NCBI GenBank assembly: GCA_047635375.1
Contig: JBLIKP010000052.1
Span: 1 to 18,122 of the forward strand
Origin: JBLIKP01 sp047635375
GTDB taxonomy: Bacteria; Bacteroidota; Bacteroidia; Sphingobacteriales; Sphingobacteriaceae
Reading direction: 5' to 3'
DNA length: 18,122 nucleotides
Part shown: positions 5,510-13,408 of the stretch, piece by piece
Layout of the letters: every line of letters starts with the position of its first letter
How positions within the stretch are numbered: the first letter of the stretch is position 1
Translations under genes and position numbers: made by a program
Notes under the pieces: model-generated
What the model was told of the DNA's origin: nothing
Seen by the model: only the letters and a program-made list of their open reading frames with translations
The model's database searches: none

Positions 5510-7272
5510 TGTTTTAGGAATTTATAGTTTTTAATGGTGCTGGAATTTGAATTCAATATTGATAAAACAAATATACCAGATTGCAAATTACTTATGTCAA
5601 TTCTATTTTCAATATTGGGTCCATTAAAGTTTCCTTCTAAAACTAATTTTCCAGCAACAGAATAAATAGTGTAATTAATTTTAGAATTTTCTTCAGCTTT
5701 ACCATTAATTATTATCTCATTTTCTTTAAAGCTAATTGTTTCATTTTTTTGGGAGTTTTCATTTATTGGGTCAAGGCTTTTTTTATTACTCCCTCCAGGA
5801 TTATCGGATGGTATACAATTTTTGGTTAACCTAACGCAATAATTTTGTGGAGAAAATGGATCTGGATTGTATTCACCATTTAATTTTTCCTTTTTGTATA
5901 ATACAAATAATGTTGGTTGGTTAAAAGGTAGGTTTGTAAAATCAAAAAGCATACTATGATTATCTCTATCATCGGGTCTTATTAAATCTGGATTACTCCA
6001 TTTGTAATCAAAAATAGGTTTTCCTCCAAAGATTGGGTCTCCATCTATAATTTTTTTTTGGTTTTCACACCCATTAATGGATTCACAAATGCTTGAGTCA
6101 TCATAACGTGAGATTTTTACGTGGACATTTATATCTTTGGAAATTGTACAGTCGAAGGATACCTCACCAATCCCAGGAATAGTTTCCTTATGAATGATGT
6201 TTCCGGTAACTTGATACGTTCGCATGGTTAAAGGTTTTATGTCCGAAACACATGCTTTTTGTGTTTCTCGCTTTTTATTTGTAATGTGTTCAGTATTTGT
6301 TTCACCATTGGGAAGTTTATGTTTCCATTCCATATTGGTAATTGCAAAATTACCGGTTGCTTTGGTTATTGGCATTGGGAAATAGGTTACGTTTGGTACC
6401 AAACACTCTGGAATTCCGGCGGATGTTGAAGGTTCATCATCCACTAAATAAACATCATCCGGTAGGCCTAGCTTTTCTAATTCTGGTAATTTTAAAACAA
6501 CAATAGATGCGGCATGGCTCGTTCCTCTGCAATCGCTAACGGCATATCTTACACCATAAATTGCATATTTAATACCGTTTGCAAGCTCAACAAAATCTTC
6601 ATCCTTTGGGGTATAGCATTCACTATCATCCTTTAGCAAAAATTCATGGTCGTCGTTTTCTGCAGCGAGCAAACTGGAGTACCAAGATATTTTTCGCCAT
6701 TCTTTGAGGTAAATACTTTCACCTATATGATCCTTTCCCATGTACACCGAATCATTCACGCAAATTGGGTCATAATTATAATCAGAAGAACAAATTGTTT
6801 CAACCCTTGCGTCTGGTTTTGGGTTACCATCAAGAATTTTTACACTATACCTTATGGCCCTTTCAAGTTTATGATAAGGATTAAGTGGCCATTTTGGAAT
6901 TATTCGGTTGTAGGCATTTAGCCAAAAATCCCCATTTCTTGTAAGAGATGATTCGATATTGTAACAACGGGTATTTATTGTAATGCTTGTGTCAGGATCC
7001 GTTGCCCTTTGATATTTTAAATAATCCTCATCATTTCTAGGGCCAAAGGATCTCATGTAACTGTAACGGTTGGCCCCATCATATTTTTTCCAGAAAAATC
7101 TAGTTTTTGAGTCGCTTGGGATGTAAATAATTTCATTATTTTTGTCCCATTCGACTTCGACTTCATACTCATGAAATGGAGGTACGGTATCTGTTTGTTG
7201 GGCAAAGGACGGTCCAATAAATATTAACAATAATGTTGTTAATAAATAAAAAATTATCTTCACTTTTTTCAT
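5506..7272 (-). CDS. Large secreted protein with type IX secretion C-terminal sorting domain, first gene of a two-gene operon
   Basis: A 588-residue protein with signal peptide 1-24 (MKKVKIIFYLLTTLLLIFIGPSFA, then QQ). The last ~70 residues look like a T9SS type A sorting domain: INYTIYSVAGKLVLEG, then ISNLQSGIFVLSIL and a basic ending YKFLKQ. The usual YPNP opening is replaced by KENEIIINGKAEENS, so the domain is somewhat divergent. A Ser/Asn/Gly-rich linker (about 495-520) precedes it. The middle is Cys- and Asp/Asn-rich and beta-predicted, without a motif I recognise; enzyme motifs are not apparent. It is co-translated with the 328-residue partner through an ATGA overlap. Upstream lies a TAAATTTG box directly followed by a ten-base C run (minus strand), suggesting variable expression. 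Both genes look more AT-rich than the clp genes. Confidence 0.85.
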   Translation of the reverse strand: MKKVKIIFYLLTTLLLIFIGPSFAQQTDTVPPFHEYEVEVEWDKNNEIIYIPSDSKTRFFWKKYDGANRYSYMRSFGPRNDEDYLKYQRATDPDTSITINTRCYNIESSLTRNGDFWLNAYNRIIPKWPLNPYHKLERAIRYSVKILDGNPKPDARVETICSSDYNYDPICVNDSVYMGKDHIGESIYLKEWRKISWYSSLLAAENDDHEFLLKDDSECYTPKDEDFVELANGIKYAIYGVRYAVSDCRGTSHAASIVVLKLPELEKLGLPDDVYLVDDEPSTSAGIPECLVPNVTYFPMPITKATGNFAITNMEWKHKLPNGETNTEHITNKKRETQKACVSDIKPLTMRTYQVTGNIIHKETIPGIGEVSFDCTISKDINVHVKISRYDDSSICESINGCENQKKIIDGDPIFGGKPIFDYKWSNPDLIRPDDRDNHSMLFDFTNLPFNQPTLFVLYKKEKLNGEYNPDPFSPQNYCVRLTKNCIPSDNPGGSNKKSLDPINENSQKNETISFKENEIIINGKAEENSKINYTIYSVAGKLVLEGNFNGPNIENRIDISNLQSGIFVLSILNSNSSTIKNYKFLKQ

Positions 7273-7322
7273 AATTTAATTAGGTTTATTTGAATAATAC
7301 TCGCAATAAACTAATTATTATC

Positions 7323-7340
7323 GGGGGGGGGGCAAATTTA
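7323..7340 (-). promoter_or_regulatory. TAAATTTG promoter box abutting a ten-base homopolymer (possible phase-variable promoter)
   Basis: On the minus strand TAAATTTG (7340-7333) is followed immediately by ten C (7332-7323, read as G on the plus strand). The expected start of transcription falls inside the run. I see no clear TTTG box 17-22 bases upstream, so the promoter is incomplete by eye. The leader from the run to the ATG of the 588-residue gene is about 50 bases. Confidence 0.5.
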
Positions 7341-7457
7341 ATTTCATAATACCGGAATTCAGGGATGAGGGATTAAATTTTTTCGATAAACTCTTTTGAA
7401 TTATCCTTCAGCAAAATAAATCATGATTTGCAGGTAATTACAGCTCAAAACATCCCC

Positions 7458-7532
7458 ATAAACCAAAGAAGCCCAATCTTTTAAAAAAGATTGGGCTTCT
7501 TATATTAGTAAAGTTTTGGCTTATGCAGCTTT
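7458..7532. repeat. Direct repeat copy B: intact clpX terminator and clpX 3' end
   Basis: This is the partner of 4403-4476. Here the clpX codons continue into the full gene, so this copy is the one in use. Confidence 0.85.
7466..7501 (-). terminator. clpX terminator
   Basis: AAGAAGCCCAATCTT (7466-7480) pairs perfectly with AAGATTGGGCTTCTT (7487-7501), giving a 15-bp stem 19 bases past the clpX stop. The flanks are not T-rich beyond the stem ends on the minus side, so termination may rely on the U residues within the stem base. Confidence 0.8.
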
Positions 7533-8753
7533 CAACTTATTGAACTTCATTTTATTGAAATGTTTCTTAGCGTAATCTAAGGTTACCTTAAATTCTGTTA
7601 TTCCTTCTTCACTAGGAAGGCTAAACATGGCTTCCATTAAAATAGCTTCGCAGATAGATCTTAATCCACGGGCACCTAGCTTAAATTCCATTGCTTTTTC
7701 AACAATAAAATCATACACCTTTGGTTCAAAGCTAAGGTCAATTCCTTCTAGCTTGAAAAGTTTTGTGTATTGCTTGATGATAGCATTCTTAGGTTTAGTA
7801 AGGATGGCTAATAATGTTTTCTCATCAAGCGGATTAAGGTGTGTAAGCACAGGAAGACGTCCGATTAATTCAGGAATTAAACCGAATTTCTTCACATCTT
7901 GCGGAGTAATGTACTGCAACATGTTTTCCTTGTCAATTTCCTCATTAACCTTAGATGCACTGTACCCAATTGCTTGAGTTTTTAAGCGTTTCCCGATAAC
8001 CTTATCAATTCCGTCAAAAGCACCACCACAAATGAAAAGTATGTTGCCAGTGTTAAGGGAAATCATTTTCTGCTCTGGGTGTTTTCTTCCGCCTTGCGGT
8101 GGAACGTTAACCTGAGAGCCTTCTAATAATTTTAAAAGAGCTTGTTGAACACCTTCACCTGAAACATCTCTGGTGATACTTGGATTGTCGCTTTTTCTTG
8201 CGATTTTATCAAGCTCATCAATGTAAACGATACCACCTTCGGCAAGGCTTACATCAAAATCTGCAACTTGAAGTAATCGAGATAGGATAGACTCTACATC
8301 TTCACCCACATAACCAGCTTCGGTAAGCACGGTCGCGTCACAAATGCTAAAAGGAACTTCTAAAATTTTCGCAATAGTACGCGCTAAAAGAGTTTTACCT
8401 GTTCCAGTCTCACCAATCATTAAAATGTTAGACTTTTCAATTTCTATATCGTCTTTATCGGCGGGTTGTGATAACCTTTTGTAGTGGTTATAAACAGCAA
8501 CCGATAAAGTGACCTTAGCTTCGTCTTGTCCAATTACATATTCATCAAGGTGTTTTTTGATTTCCATGGGCTTGGCAAGCTTTACCGCTTTGGTTATTCC
8601 CTTTTTCTTTTTTGTAGTACTTTCCTGGTCAAGAATTTCGTTTGCTTGAGAAATACAACGGTCACAAATATGCCCGCTAATTCCAGCAATCATTAATAAA
8701 GATTCCTTTTTGGAAATACCGCAAAAGGAACATGAAATGTCCTTATTTTTCAT
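7521..8753 (-). CDS. clpX: ATP-dependent Clp protease ATP-binding subunit ClpX
   Basis: AAA+ unfoldase that recognises tagged substrates and feeds them to ClpP. The 410 residues match the family length. The N-terminal zinc-binding domain has C8, C11, C30 and C33. Walker A GETGTGKT is at 114-121, the pore loop GYVG at 147-150, Walker B IVYIDE at 175-180, the Arg-finger region IPELIGR at 293-299 and sensor II GARGLR at 360-365. The ClpP-docking IGF loop reads IGY (262-264), a common conservative change. It lies downstream of clpP with a terminator-like hairpin in between, so it may be transcribed at a lower or separately controlled level. The last codons (KLKAA-stop) and the terminator are duplicated at 4403-4476. 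Confidence 0.98.
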   Translation of the reverse strand: MKNKDISCSFCGISKKESLLMIAGISGHICDRCISQANEILDQESTTKKKKGITKAVKLAKPMEIKKHLDEYVIGQDEAKVTLSVAVYNHYKRLSQPADKDDIEIEKSNILMIGETGTGKTLLARTIAKILEVPFSICDATVLTEAGYVGEDVESILSRLLQVADFDVSLAEGGIVYIDELDKIARKSDNPSITRDVSGEGVQQALLKLLEGSQVNVPPQGGRKHPEQKMISLNTGNILFICGGAFDGIDKVIGKRLKTQAIGYSASKVNEEIDKENMLQYITPQDVKKFGLIPELIGRLPVLTHLNPLDEKTLLAILTKPKNAIIKQYTKLFKLEGIDLSFEPKVYDFIVEKAMEFKLGARGLRSICEAILMEAMFSLPSEEGITEFKVTLDYAKKHFNKMKFNKLKAA

Positions 8754-8775
8754 TTAGGTAAAATTTGTTAAAAAA

Positions 8776-8817
8776 AGGGTTTTACACCTAGTGTATCAAT
8801 ATTAAGTGTAAAACCCC
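8776..8817 (-). terminator. Hairpin with T-run between clpP and clpX
   Basis: GGGTTTTACAC (8777-8787) pairs with GTGTAAAACCC (8806-8816), a perfect 11-bp stem with an 18-base loop. On the minus strand it is followed by seven T about 15 bases before the clpX ATG. It can act as a terminator, attenuator or processing site within the clpP-clpX transcript. Confidence 0.75.
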
Positions 8818-8840
8818 TTATAATGTTTACTGAATTCTGA

Positions 8841-9536
8841 CTATTTTGTTTTACCCTTAGGCTTTAACACTTCGTCAATCATTCCGAATTCCTTGGCTTC
8901 AGTAGCGTCCATCCAGTAGTCGCGGTCAGACCTGTCCCAAACTTCTTTGTACGGTTTGCCTGAGTGATCTGAAATGATTTCATACAATTCTTTCTTCAGA
9001 CGTTGTATTTCATTATGAGTGATTTCAATATCTGATGCTTGTCCTTGCACGCCACCCATTGGTTGGTGAATCATCACACGAGAGTGGTGAAGTGCTGTTC
9101 TTTTTCCTGCTGCGCCAGCACATAATAAAACAGCTCCCATGGATGCTGCCATACCTGTACAGATTGTAGCTACATCTGGCTTGATGTATTGCATGGTGTC
9201 GTAAATACCTAGACCTGCATAAACAGATCCGCCTGGGCTATTTAAATAAATTTGAATATCTCTTGAAGAGTCTGTGCTTTCTAGGAAAAGTAATTGTGCT
9301 TGAACAATGTTAGCAATGTTATCATAAATGGCATCTCCTAGGAAAATGATTCTATCCATCATTAACCTTGAAAAAACATCCATTGATGCTACGTTAAGCT
9401 GTCGTTCCTCTATAATATAAGGAGTCATACTTGTAGGGATATTCTTTGCTATGCCTTCCATGTATTTGTCAACATGAACTCCACCTATGCGTGAATGTTT
9501 TACTGCGTATTTTCTGAATTCTTTACTGTTAATCAT
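8841..9536 (-). CDS. clpP: ATP-dependent Clp protease proteolytic subunit ClpP
   Basis: Serine peptidase that forms a tetradecameric barrel and degrades substrates delivered by ClpX. The catalytic triad is visible: Ser132 in GMAASMGAV, His157 in VMIHQP and Asp206 in DRDYWMD. The substrate-binding turn NSPGGSVYAGLGIYDTM (99-115) and the axial helix region are conserved. At 231 residues it is slightly longer than E. coli ClpP because of an N-terminal extension of about 35 residues before MTPYIIEERQ, typical of Bacteroidota. The start at 9536 (MINSKEFRKYAVKH) fits that form. It is flanked on both sides by hairpin terminators, between tig upstream and clpX downstream. Confidence 0.98.
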   Translation of the reverse strand: MINSKEFRKYAVKHSRIGGVHVDKYMEGIAKNIPTSMTPYIIEERQLNVASMDVFSRLMMDRIIFLGDAIYDNIANIVQAQLLFLESTDSSRDIQIYLNSPGGSVYAGLGIYDTMQYIKPDVATICTGMAASMGAVLLCAGAAGKRTALHHSRVMIHQPMGGVQGQASDIEITHNEIQRLKKELYEIISDHSGKPYKEVWDRSDRDYWMDATEAKEFGMIDEVLKPKGKTK

Positions 9537-9601
9537 GTGTTAAATTGTGTTTATGGATTGTAGAACAAACGAAATGAGGACTAGTTTGGTGCGTAAACAA
9601 C

Positions 9602-9634
9602 AAAAAAGCCAATAGCGAGAGGCTATTGGCTTTT
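9602..9634 (-). terminator. Terminator of tig
   Basis: AAAAGCCAATAGC (9604-9616) pairs with GCTATTGGCTTTT (9622-9634) across a GAGAG loop, with a T-run on the minus-strand side. A second 7-bp hairpin (9640-9659, CCCTGGC/GCCAAGG) lies between it and the tig stop. Confidence 0.88.
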
Positions 9635-9668
9635 CCTGCCCCTGGCCCACAAGCCAAGGTAACCAAAA

Positions 9669-11012
9669 TTATAATTTTGTGAAATCTTTATAGCCTATAG
9701 CTTTTTCTTTAACAGTGACCACTCCATTAAGATGACTCATTACTTTCATATTGCGGATTTCCTCCACAGATTTTGTGTACCGGTCACGGTCTTGAAGGTA
9801 GTTTACAGCGTATTCATTCGCTTGAGTTTCGTCAAGCTGTTGTCCGTACATTGCAAATTGCTCAGCGATACGAGATTTCGTGAATTCCATTATCTCGTCA
9901 TAGTCGATTTCAATTCCAGCTTGCTTAGCAATGTTTTCTTCGATTAAAGACCAGGTAAGTTTTTTAGAAAAATCTTCAAAACCTTCTTCGATTTCTTGGT
10001 CAGATATTTTGTCTTCGTTGATAGCGCGTAACCATCTTTTTAAGAAATCTTTAGGAAGCTCAATTTTTACCTTTTTTAAGTAAAAGTCTTGAAGTTCTTG
10101 AGCGAATTTTTGTTCAGCGTGTTGGCTAAACATGCCCATTAAGTCTTCTTTAAGTTTCGTGTTAAATTCTTCTTCAGTTTTAACGTTTCCTTCACCGAAA
10201 ACTTTGTCGAAAAATTCTTGGTTGATTTCTGACTCTTCTACTTTGTTGATTTTCTCAACTTTCAATAAGAACTCACCTTTAAGCGCCACTGCTTCAGAAG
10301 GAGAAACTTTTAATAGTCCAGCAAGCTTACTGTCGCTTTTACCTAGAGCGTCGAAAAGGTTTACATTAAGGCTATCTCCTTTTTTCTTGCCAAGAAGAGC
10401 TTTTTTGATTTTTTTGTCTTCCACTAAGTCCATGCGTAGGTTAGCAGTTTGAGCTACGCCACCTTCAATTAATGAACCTTCTTCGTTAAGCTGCATTACT
10501 TCAGCAACGATAATATTTTCATCCTGTACTTCGTCGACCTCAGAGAATTTCCCGTAAGCACGACGCATGTTTTTAAGTCTGTCGGCGAAAGTTTCAGGGT
10601 CAACTTCGATTTTGTATTTCTGAATCTTGTCTTTTTCGCTTGGAGTAACATCGATGGTAGGAGCTAGGCCTAATTCGTAGTCAAAGTTGAATTCTTGTCC
10701 AACTTCCCAAGTGATTTCGTTTTTATTGTCGGCCTTTGGAAGAGGCTGACCAAGAATATCTAGATTATTTTCTTTAATGTAGTTATTAAGCGAGTCGCTT
10801 AATAGACGGTTAACTTCATCAACTAGGATGCTTTTGCCATGAAGTTTGCGCACGTGGCCAGAAGGAACCATTCCTTTTCTGAAACCAGGAACTGTCATTT
10901 TTTTGGCAGCATCTCTGATTTGAGCGTCATATTTTGGTTTGTAATCTTCCGGAGTAAGCTTGATTTTTACTACTGCCGTTAGTTTATCAATGTTTTCGCG
11001 TTGAATTTCCAT
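9669..11012 (-). CDS. tig: Trigger factor (ribosome-associated chaperone and peptidyl-prolyl isomerase)
   Basis: Trigger factor docks at the ribosomal exit tunnel and shields nascent chains. The product is 447 residues from ATG 11012. The reading frame stays open upstream through the tRNA-Leu gene, but that extension is rejected because MEIQRENIDKLTAVVKI is the family N-terminus. The ribosome-binding signature is GFRKGMVP (43-50), keeping F44-R45-K46, with Met where Lys is usual. The PPIase-like domain (about 150-250) is divergent and lacks a typical FKBP active-site pattern, as often in Bacteroidota. The helical C-terminal arms (about 260-430) follow. It is the first protein gene after tRNA-Leu and is followed by clpP. 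A TATTTTTG box lies three bases before the ATG, inside the tRNA terminator tail. Confidence 0.96.
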   Translation of the reverse strand: MEIQRENIDKLTAVVKIKLTPEDYKPKYDAQIRDAAKKMTVPGFRKGMVPSGHVRKLHGKSILVDEVNRLLSDSLNNYIKENNLDILGQPLPKADNKNEITWEVGQEFNFDYELGLAPTIDVTPSEKDKIQKYKIEVDPETFADRLKNMRRAYGKFSEVDEVQDENIIVAEVMQLNEEGSLIEGGVAQTANLRMDLVEDKKIKKALLGKKKGDSLNVNLFDALGKSDSKLAGLLKVSPSEAVALKGEFLLKVEKINKVEESEINQEFFDKVFGEGNVKTEEEFNTKLKEDLMGMFSQHAEQKFAQELQDFYLKKVKIELPKDFLKRWLRAINEDKISDQEIEEGFEDFSKKLTWSLIEENIAKQAGIEIDYDEIMEFTKSRIAEQFAMYGQQLDETQANEYAVNYLQDRDRYTKSVEEIRNMKVMSHLNGVVTVKEKAIGYKDFTKL

Positions 11013-11032
11013 GAACAAAAATAAAAAAGTTA

Positions 11033-11063
11033 AAAAAAAAGCCCCGCAATTTTGCGGGGCTTT
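11033..11063 (-). terminator. Terminator of tRNA-Leu
   Basis: AAAGCCCCGCAA-AA-TTGCGGGGCTTT reads as a perfect stem (minus strand) followed by a run of nine T. It begins right after the tRNA CCA end and lies about 21 bases before the tig ATG. Confidence 0.9.
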
Positions 11064-11147
11064 GGTGCGGATGAAGGGACTCGAACCCCCACGCCTCTCG
11101 GCACTAGATCCTAAGTCTAGCGCGGCTACCAATTACGCCACATCCGC
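11063..11147 (-). tRNA. tRNA-Leu (anticodon UAG)
   Basis: On the minus strand the acceptor GCGGATG (11147-11141) pairs with CATCCGC near 11067, followed by discriminator A and an encoded CCA. The anticodon stem CTAGA/TCTAG closes the loop CTTAGGA, giving anticodon TAG. A class II variable arm (TGCCGAGAGGCG) and T-loop GGTTCGAGTCC are present. The 85-base length with CCA is normal for leucine tRNA. Confidence 0.96.
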
Positions 11148-11190
11148 TTGAGTTCCCAAAAACAAGTGAATCACTAATTCTTTGGAGGTG

Positions 11191-11227
11191 CAAATATACT
11201 GCTTTTTTGATTTCCTCTAAAACAATT
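11191..11227 (-). promoter_or_regulatory. Promoter of tRNA-Leu (AATTGTTT ... TATATTTG)
   Basis: The minus strand shows AATTGTTT (11227-11220), with -33-like TTTT at 11222-11219. A 20-base spacer and TATATTTG (11198-11191) follow, then CA. It shares AATTGTTT and TTTGCA with the tRNA-Ser and rplU promoters. Confidence 0.65.
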
Positions 11228-11236
11228 GATGGTTTT

Positions 11237-12040
11237 TTATGAGAAATATTTTATGGTTTCTTGTAAGTAGTTGGGTGTTAACAATAAACGGTTTCCATAC
11301 CATGAGAAAATTTCTCCGTCGACAAGTTTCACCTTGCTATTTTTACACATTTGCTTGTAATTATCAATGTGTTTTTCACCAAAAGGAAACGGTTCGGAAG
11401 ATAATAATATAGCGTCCACCTTGTCGGCGATAAGCTGCTTCTGTGTAATCTCAGGATAACGAGAGTATTGATAATCCGCTCCAGCGAATATATTCTCAAA
11501 CCCACAACGTTCCAATAAATGATTAATAAAGGTGTTATGTCCGGCAGCCATTATAGGATCTTGCCAAATTAGATAGGCTACTCTCACCTTTTTTGTGGCT
11601 GGCTTAAGCCGAGAAAAACCGCTTGCAATCTCAGAAACCAATTCTTCAGCTTTTTCTGTGACATTCAAGACTTTTCCCAATTCGGTCATCATTTTTAATG
11701 AATCGTCAAGGTTGAAAATGTCGCTCATCCAAACTGGAAATTCCTCCATAATGGGGGAGAGGTTCTTTTGATCGTTTTCTTCCTTGTTCCCTATAATAAG
11801 GTCAGGGTTTAGTTCTCGAATTCGGTCAATGTATACGTCCTTGGTCCCACCGACTTTAAATGTCGATTTGAACTCCTGTTTTGGGTGGATGCAGAATTTT
11901 GTAATGCCCACCACCTTTTCCTTGAGTCCCCAATGAAACAGCAGTTCTGTTTGAGAGGGAACCAACGACACAATCCGTTTGGGATTTTTAGGAACCTCGA
12001 CGGTTCGTCCCATTTGATCTGTAAAGTGGCGAGCAGACAT
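11237..12040 (-). CDS. Periplasmic-binding-fold metal/cobalamin receptor-like protein without signal peptide (BtuF-like)
   Basis: A 267-residue helical-backbone metal-receptor fold protein, related to BtuF and ferric-siderophore binding proteins. The opening FTDQMGRTVEVPKNPKRIVSLVPSQTELLF (about 6-35) and VVGITKFCIHP, VGGTKDVYIDRIRELNPDLIIGNKEEN are characteristic. The C-terminal lobe runs from KVRVAYLIWQDPIMAAG to YFS. There is no signal peptide or lipobox: the protein starts directly at the first domain strand, so it is predicted to be cytoplasmic, or its start is further upstream. The upstream gene's stop codon leaves only two bases (12041-12042), so it is co-translated with cystathionine beta-synthase and a further upstream start is unlikely. 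The ligand is uncertain; cobalamin, heme or another metal complex are candidates. No ABC permease or ATPase adjoins it. Confidence 0.8.
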   Translation of the reverse strand: MSARHFTDQMGRTVEVPKNPKRIVSLVPSQTELLFHWGLKEKVVGITKFCIHPKQEFKSTFKVGGTKDVYIDRIRELNPDLIIGNKEENDQKNLSPIMEEFPVWMSDIFNLDDSLKMMTELGKVLNVTEKAEELVSEIASGFSRLKPATKKVRVAYLIWQDPIMAAGHNTFINHLLERCGFENIFAGADYQYSRYPEITQKQLIADKVDAILLSSEPFPFGEKHIDNYKQMCKNSKVKLVDGEIFSWYGNRLLLTPNYLQETIKYFS

Positions 12041-12042
12041 TG

Positions 12043-13404
12043 TTATTTTGCTAATGCTTCAAGCACATCAATCTTGGTGATCATGTGGTAATCTCCAAGG
12101 TTGTCGCATGTTAAAACAGCTCTATAAATTTTGGTGAAAATTGTAGAAATCTCCTCGATTGGCATGTTCCATGGGACAATTGGGTAAGGTCCGCTGCAGA
12201 TTGTGCCGATTTCCTTTTCCTTCAATTTCTTGTCTCTCACGATTTCATTTAATAGGCCCAATTGATCAATAGATCCAATAAATTCACCTGCTTTTTTAAC
12301 AGGAAGTTGAGAAATATCGTGCTCTTCCATCAGCTCAATAACCTTGGCAACGGGCGTGTCGTGTTCAACAGATACGGTTACTTGCATTCCTTTGCCTTCA
12401 ACCAAGTGAGATGCTTTTAGGTCACTAGTTTTAAAGTACCCCATTTTTCTCATCCAATCGTCGTTGAAGAATTTGCCAACGTAACGCGTTCCATGGTCAT
12501 GGAAAATAACCACAACCATGTCGCCTTCTTTAAGTTGGTCTTTCATTTGTAGGAGTCCGCCTATGACTGCTCCAGCACTATTTCCAACCCAGATCCCTTC
12601 TTGCTTAACGATTTCCTTGGTGTAAATAGCCGAGTCTCTATCGGTTACTTTTTCAAAGTGATCAATGATATCGAAGTTTACATTTTTAGGGACGAAATCT
12701 TCTCCGATACCTTCGGTAACGTAAGGGTAGATGTCTTCTTGGTGGATTTCACCTGTTTCGTGGTAGGATTTGAACAGACTACCGTAAGAATCGATTCCCC
12801 AAATTTTAACATTAGGGTTTTGTTCTTTTAAATATTTTCCAGTTCCAGAGATCGTTCCTCCAGTTCCAACACCTACCACAAGGTGAGTGATTTTCCCTTT
12901 GGTTTGCTCCCAGATTTCAGGACCTGTAGTTTTATAGTGTGCTTTAGAGTTGCTTAGGTTGTCGTATTGATTTGGCTTCCATGCTCCTTCAACTTCGTTT
13001 GCCAAACGTGTGGATACCGAATAATATGAACGAGGATCTTCTGGTTCAACTGCGGTAGGGGTGACCACAACTTCGGCTCCAAAAGCCTTAAGTGCGTCAA
13101 TCTTTTCTTTACTTTGTTTGTCAGGAATTACAAAAATACATTTGTAACCCTTTATAGTAGCGGCCATTGCCAAGCCCATTCCAGTATTCCCAGATGTACC
13201 TTCAATAATGGTCCCTCCTGGTTTAAGAAGGCCTTCGTTTTCGGCGTCTTCGATCATTTGAAGTGCCATTCTATCTTTAATGGAGTGGCCCGGATTAAAG
13301 GTTTCGACTTTTGCGTAAACGGTTGCCTTAATATCTTTAGTAATGCTGTTTAATCGAACAAGTGGAGTGTTTCCAACGGTTTCGAGAATGTTATTATAAA
13401 CCAT
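12043..13404 (-). CDS. Cystathionine beta-synthase (PLP enzyme with C-terminal CBS domain pair)
   Basis: It condenses homocysteine with serine to cystathionine, or acts as a cysteine-synthase-type enzyme. The fold II PLP domain has the Schiff-base lysine K43 in HSIKDRM, the Asn loop EGTSGNTGMG and the phosphate loop GVGTGGTISG. After about residue 340 a pair of CBS domains follows (VSVEHDTPVAKVIELMEEHDISQLPV and the last ~55 residues), an adenosyl-ligand sensing module in other members. Length is 453 residues from ATG 13404. An earlier TTG at 13419 is rejected because it lies within the TATCTTTG promoter box. It forms a two-base-gap operon with the receptor-like gene downstream and is divergent from the membrane-anchored orphan at 13490. 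Human-type heme-binding N-terminal residues are absent. The exact substrate preference is inferred. Confidence 0.92.
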   Translation of the reverse strand: MVYNNILETVGNTPLVRLNSITKDIKATVYAKVETFNPGHSIKDRMALQMIEDAENEGLLKPGGTIIEGTSGNTGMGLAMAATIKGYKCIFVIPDKQSKEKIDALKAFGAEVVVTPTAVEPEDPRSYYSVSTRLANEVEGAWKPNQYDNLSNSKAHYKTTGPEIWEQTKGKITHLVVGVGTGGTISGTGKYLKEQNPNVKIWGIDSYGSLFKSYHETGEIHQEDIYPYVTEGIGEDFVPKNVNFDIIDHFEKVTDRDSAIYTKEIVKQEGIWVGNSAGAVIGGLLQMKDQLKEGDMVVVIFHDHGTRYVGKFFNDDWMRKMGYFKTSDLKASHLVEGKGMQVTVSVEHDTPVAKVIELMEEHDISQLPVKKAGEFIGSIDQLGLLNEIVRDKKLKEKEIGTICSGPYPIVPWNMPIEEISTIFTKIYRAVLTCDNLGDYHMITKIDVLEALAK

Positions 13405-13408
13405 GAGG

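Noticed and set aside
4403..7532. Insertion sequence or transposon
   Set aside because: Although direct repeats flank the cassette, there is no transposase or terminal inverted repeat, and the repeats are a terminator plus gene tail rather than a short target duplication.
11013..11132. N-terminal extension of trigger factor reading through the tRNA-Leu gene
   Set aside because: The extra residues are encoded by a tRNA and a terminator; MEIQREN at 11012 is the true family start.
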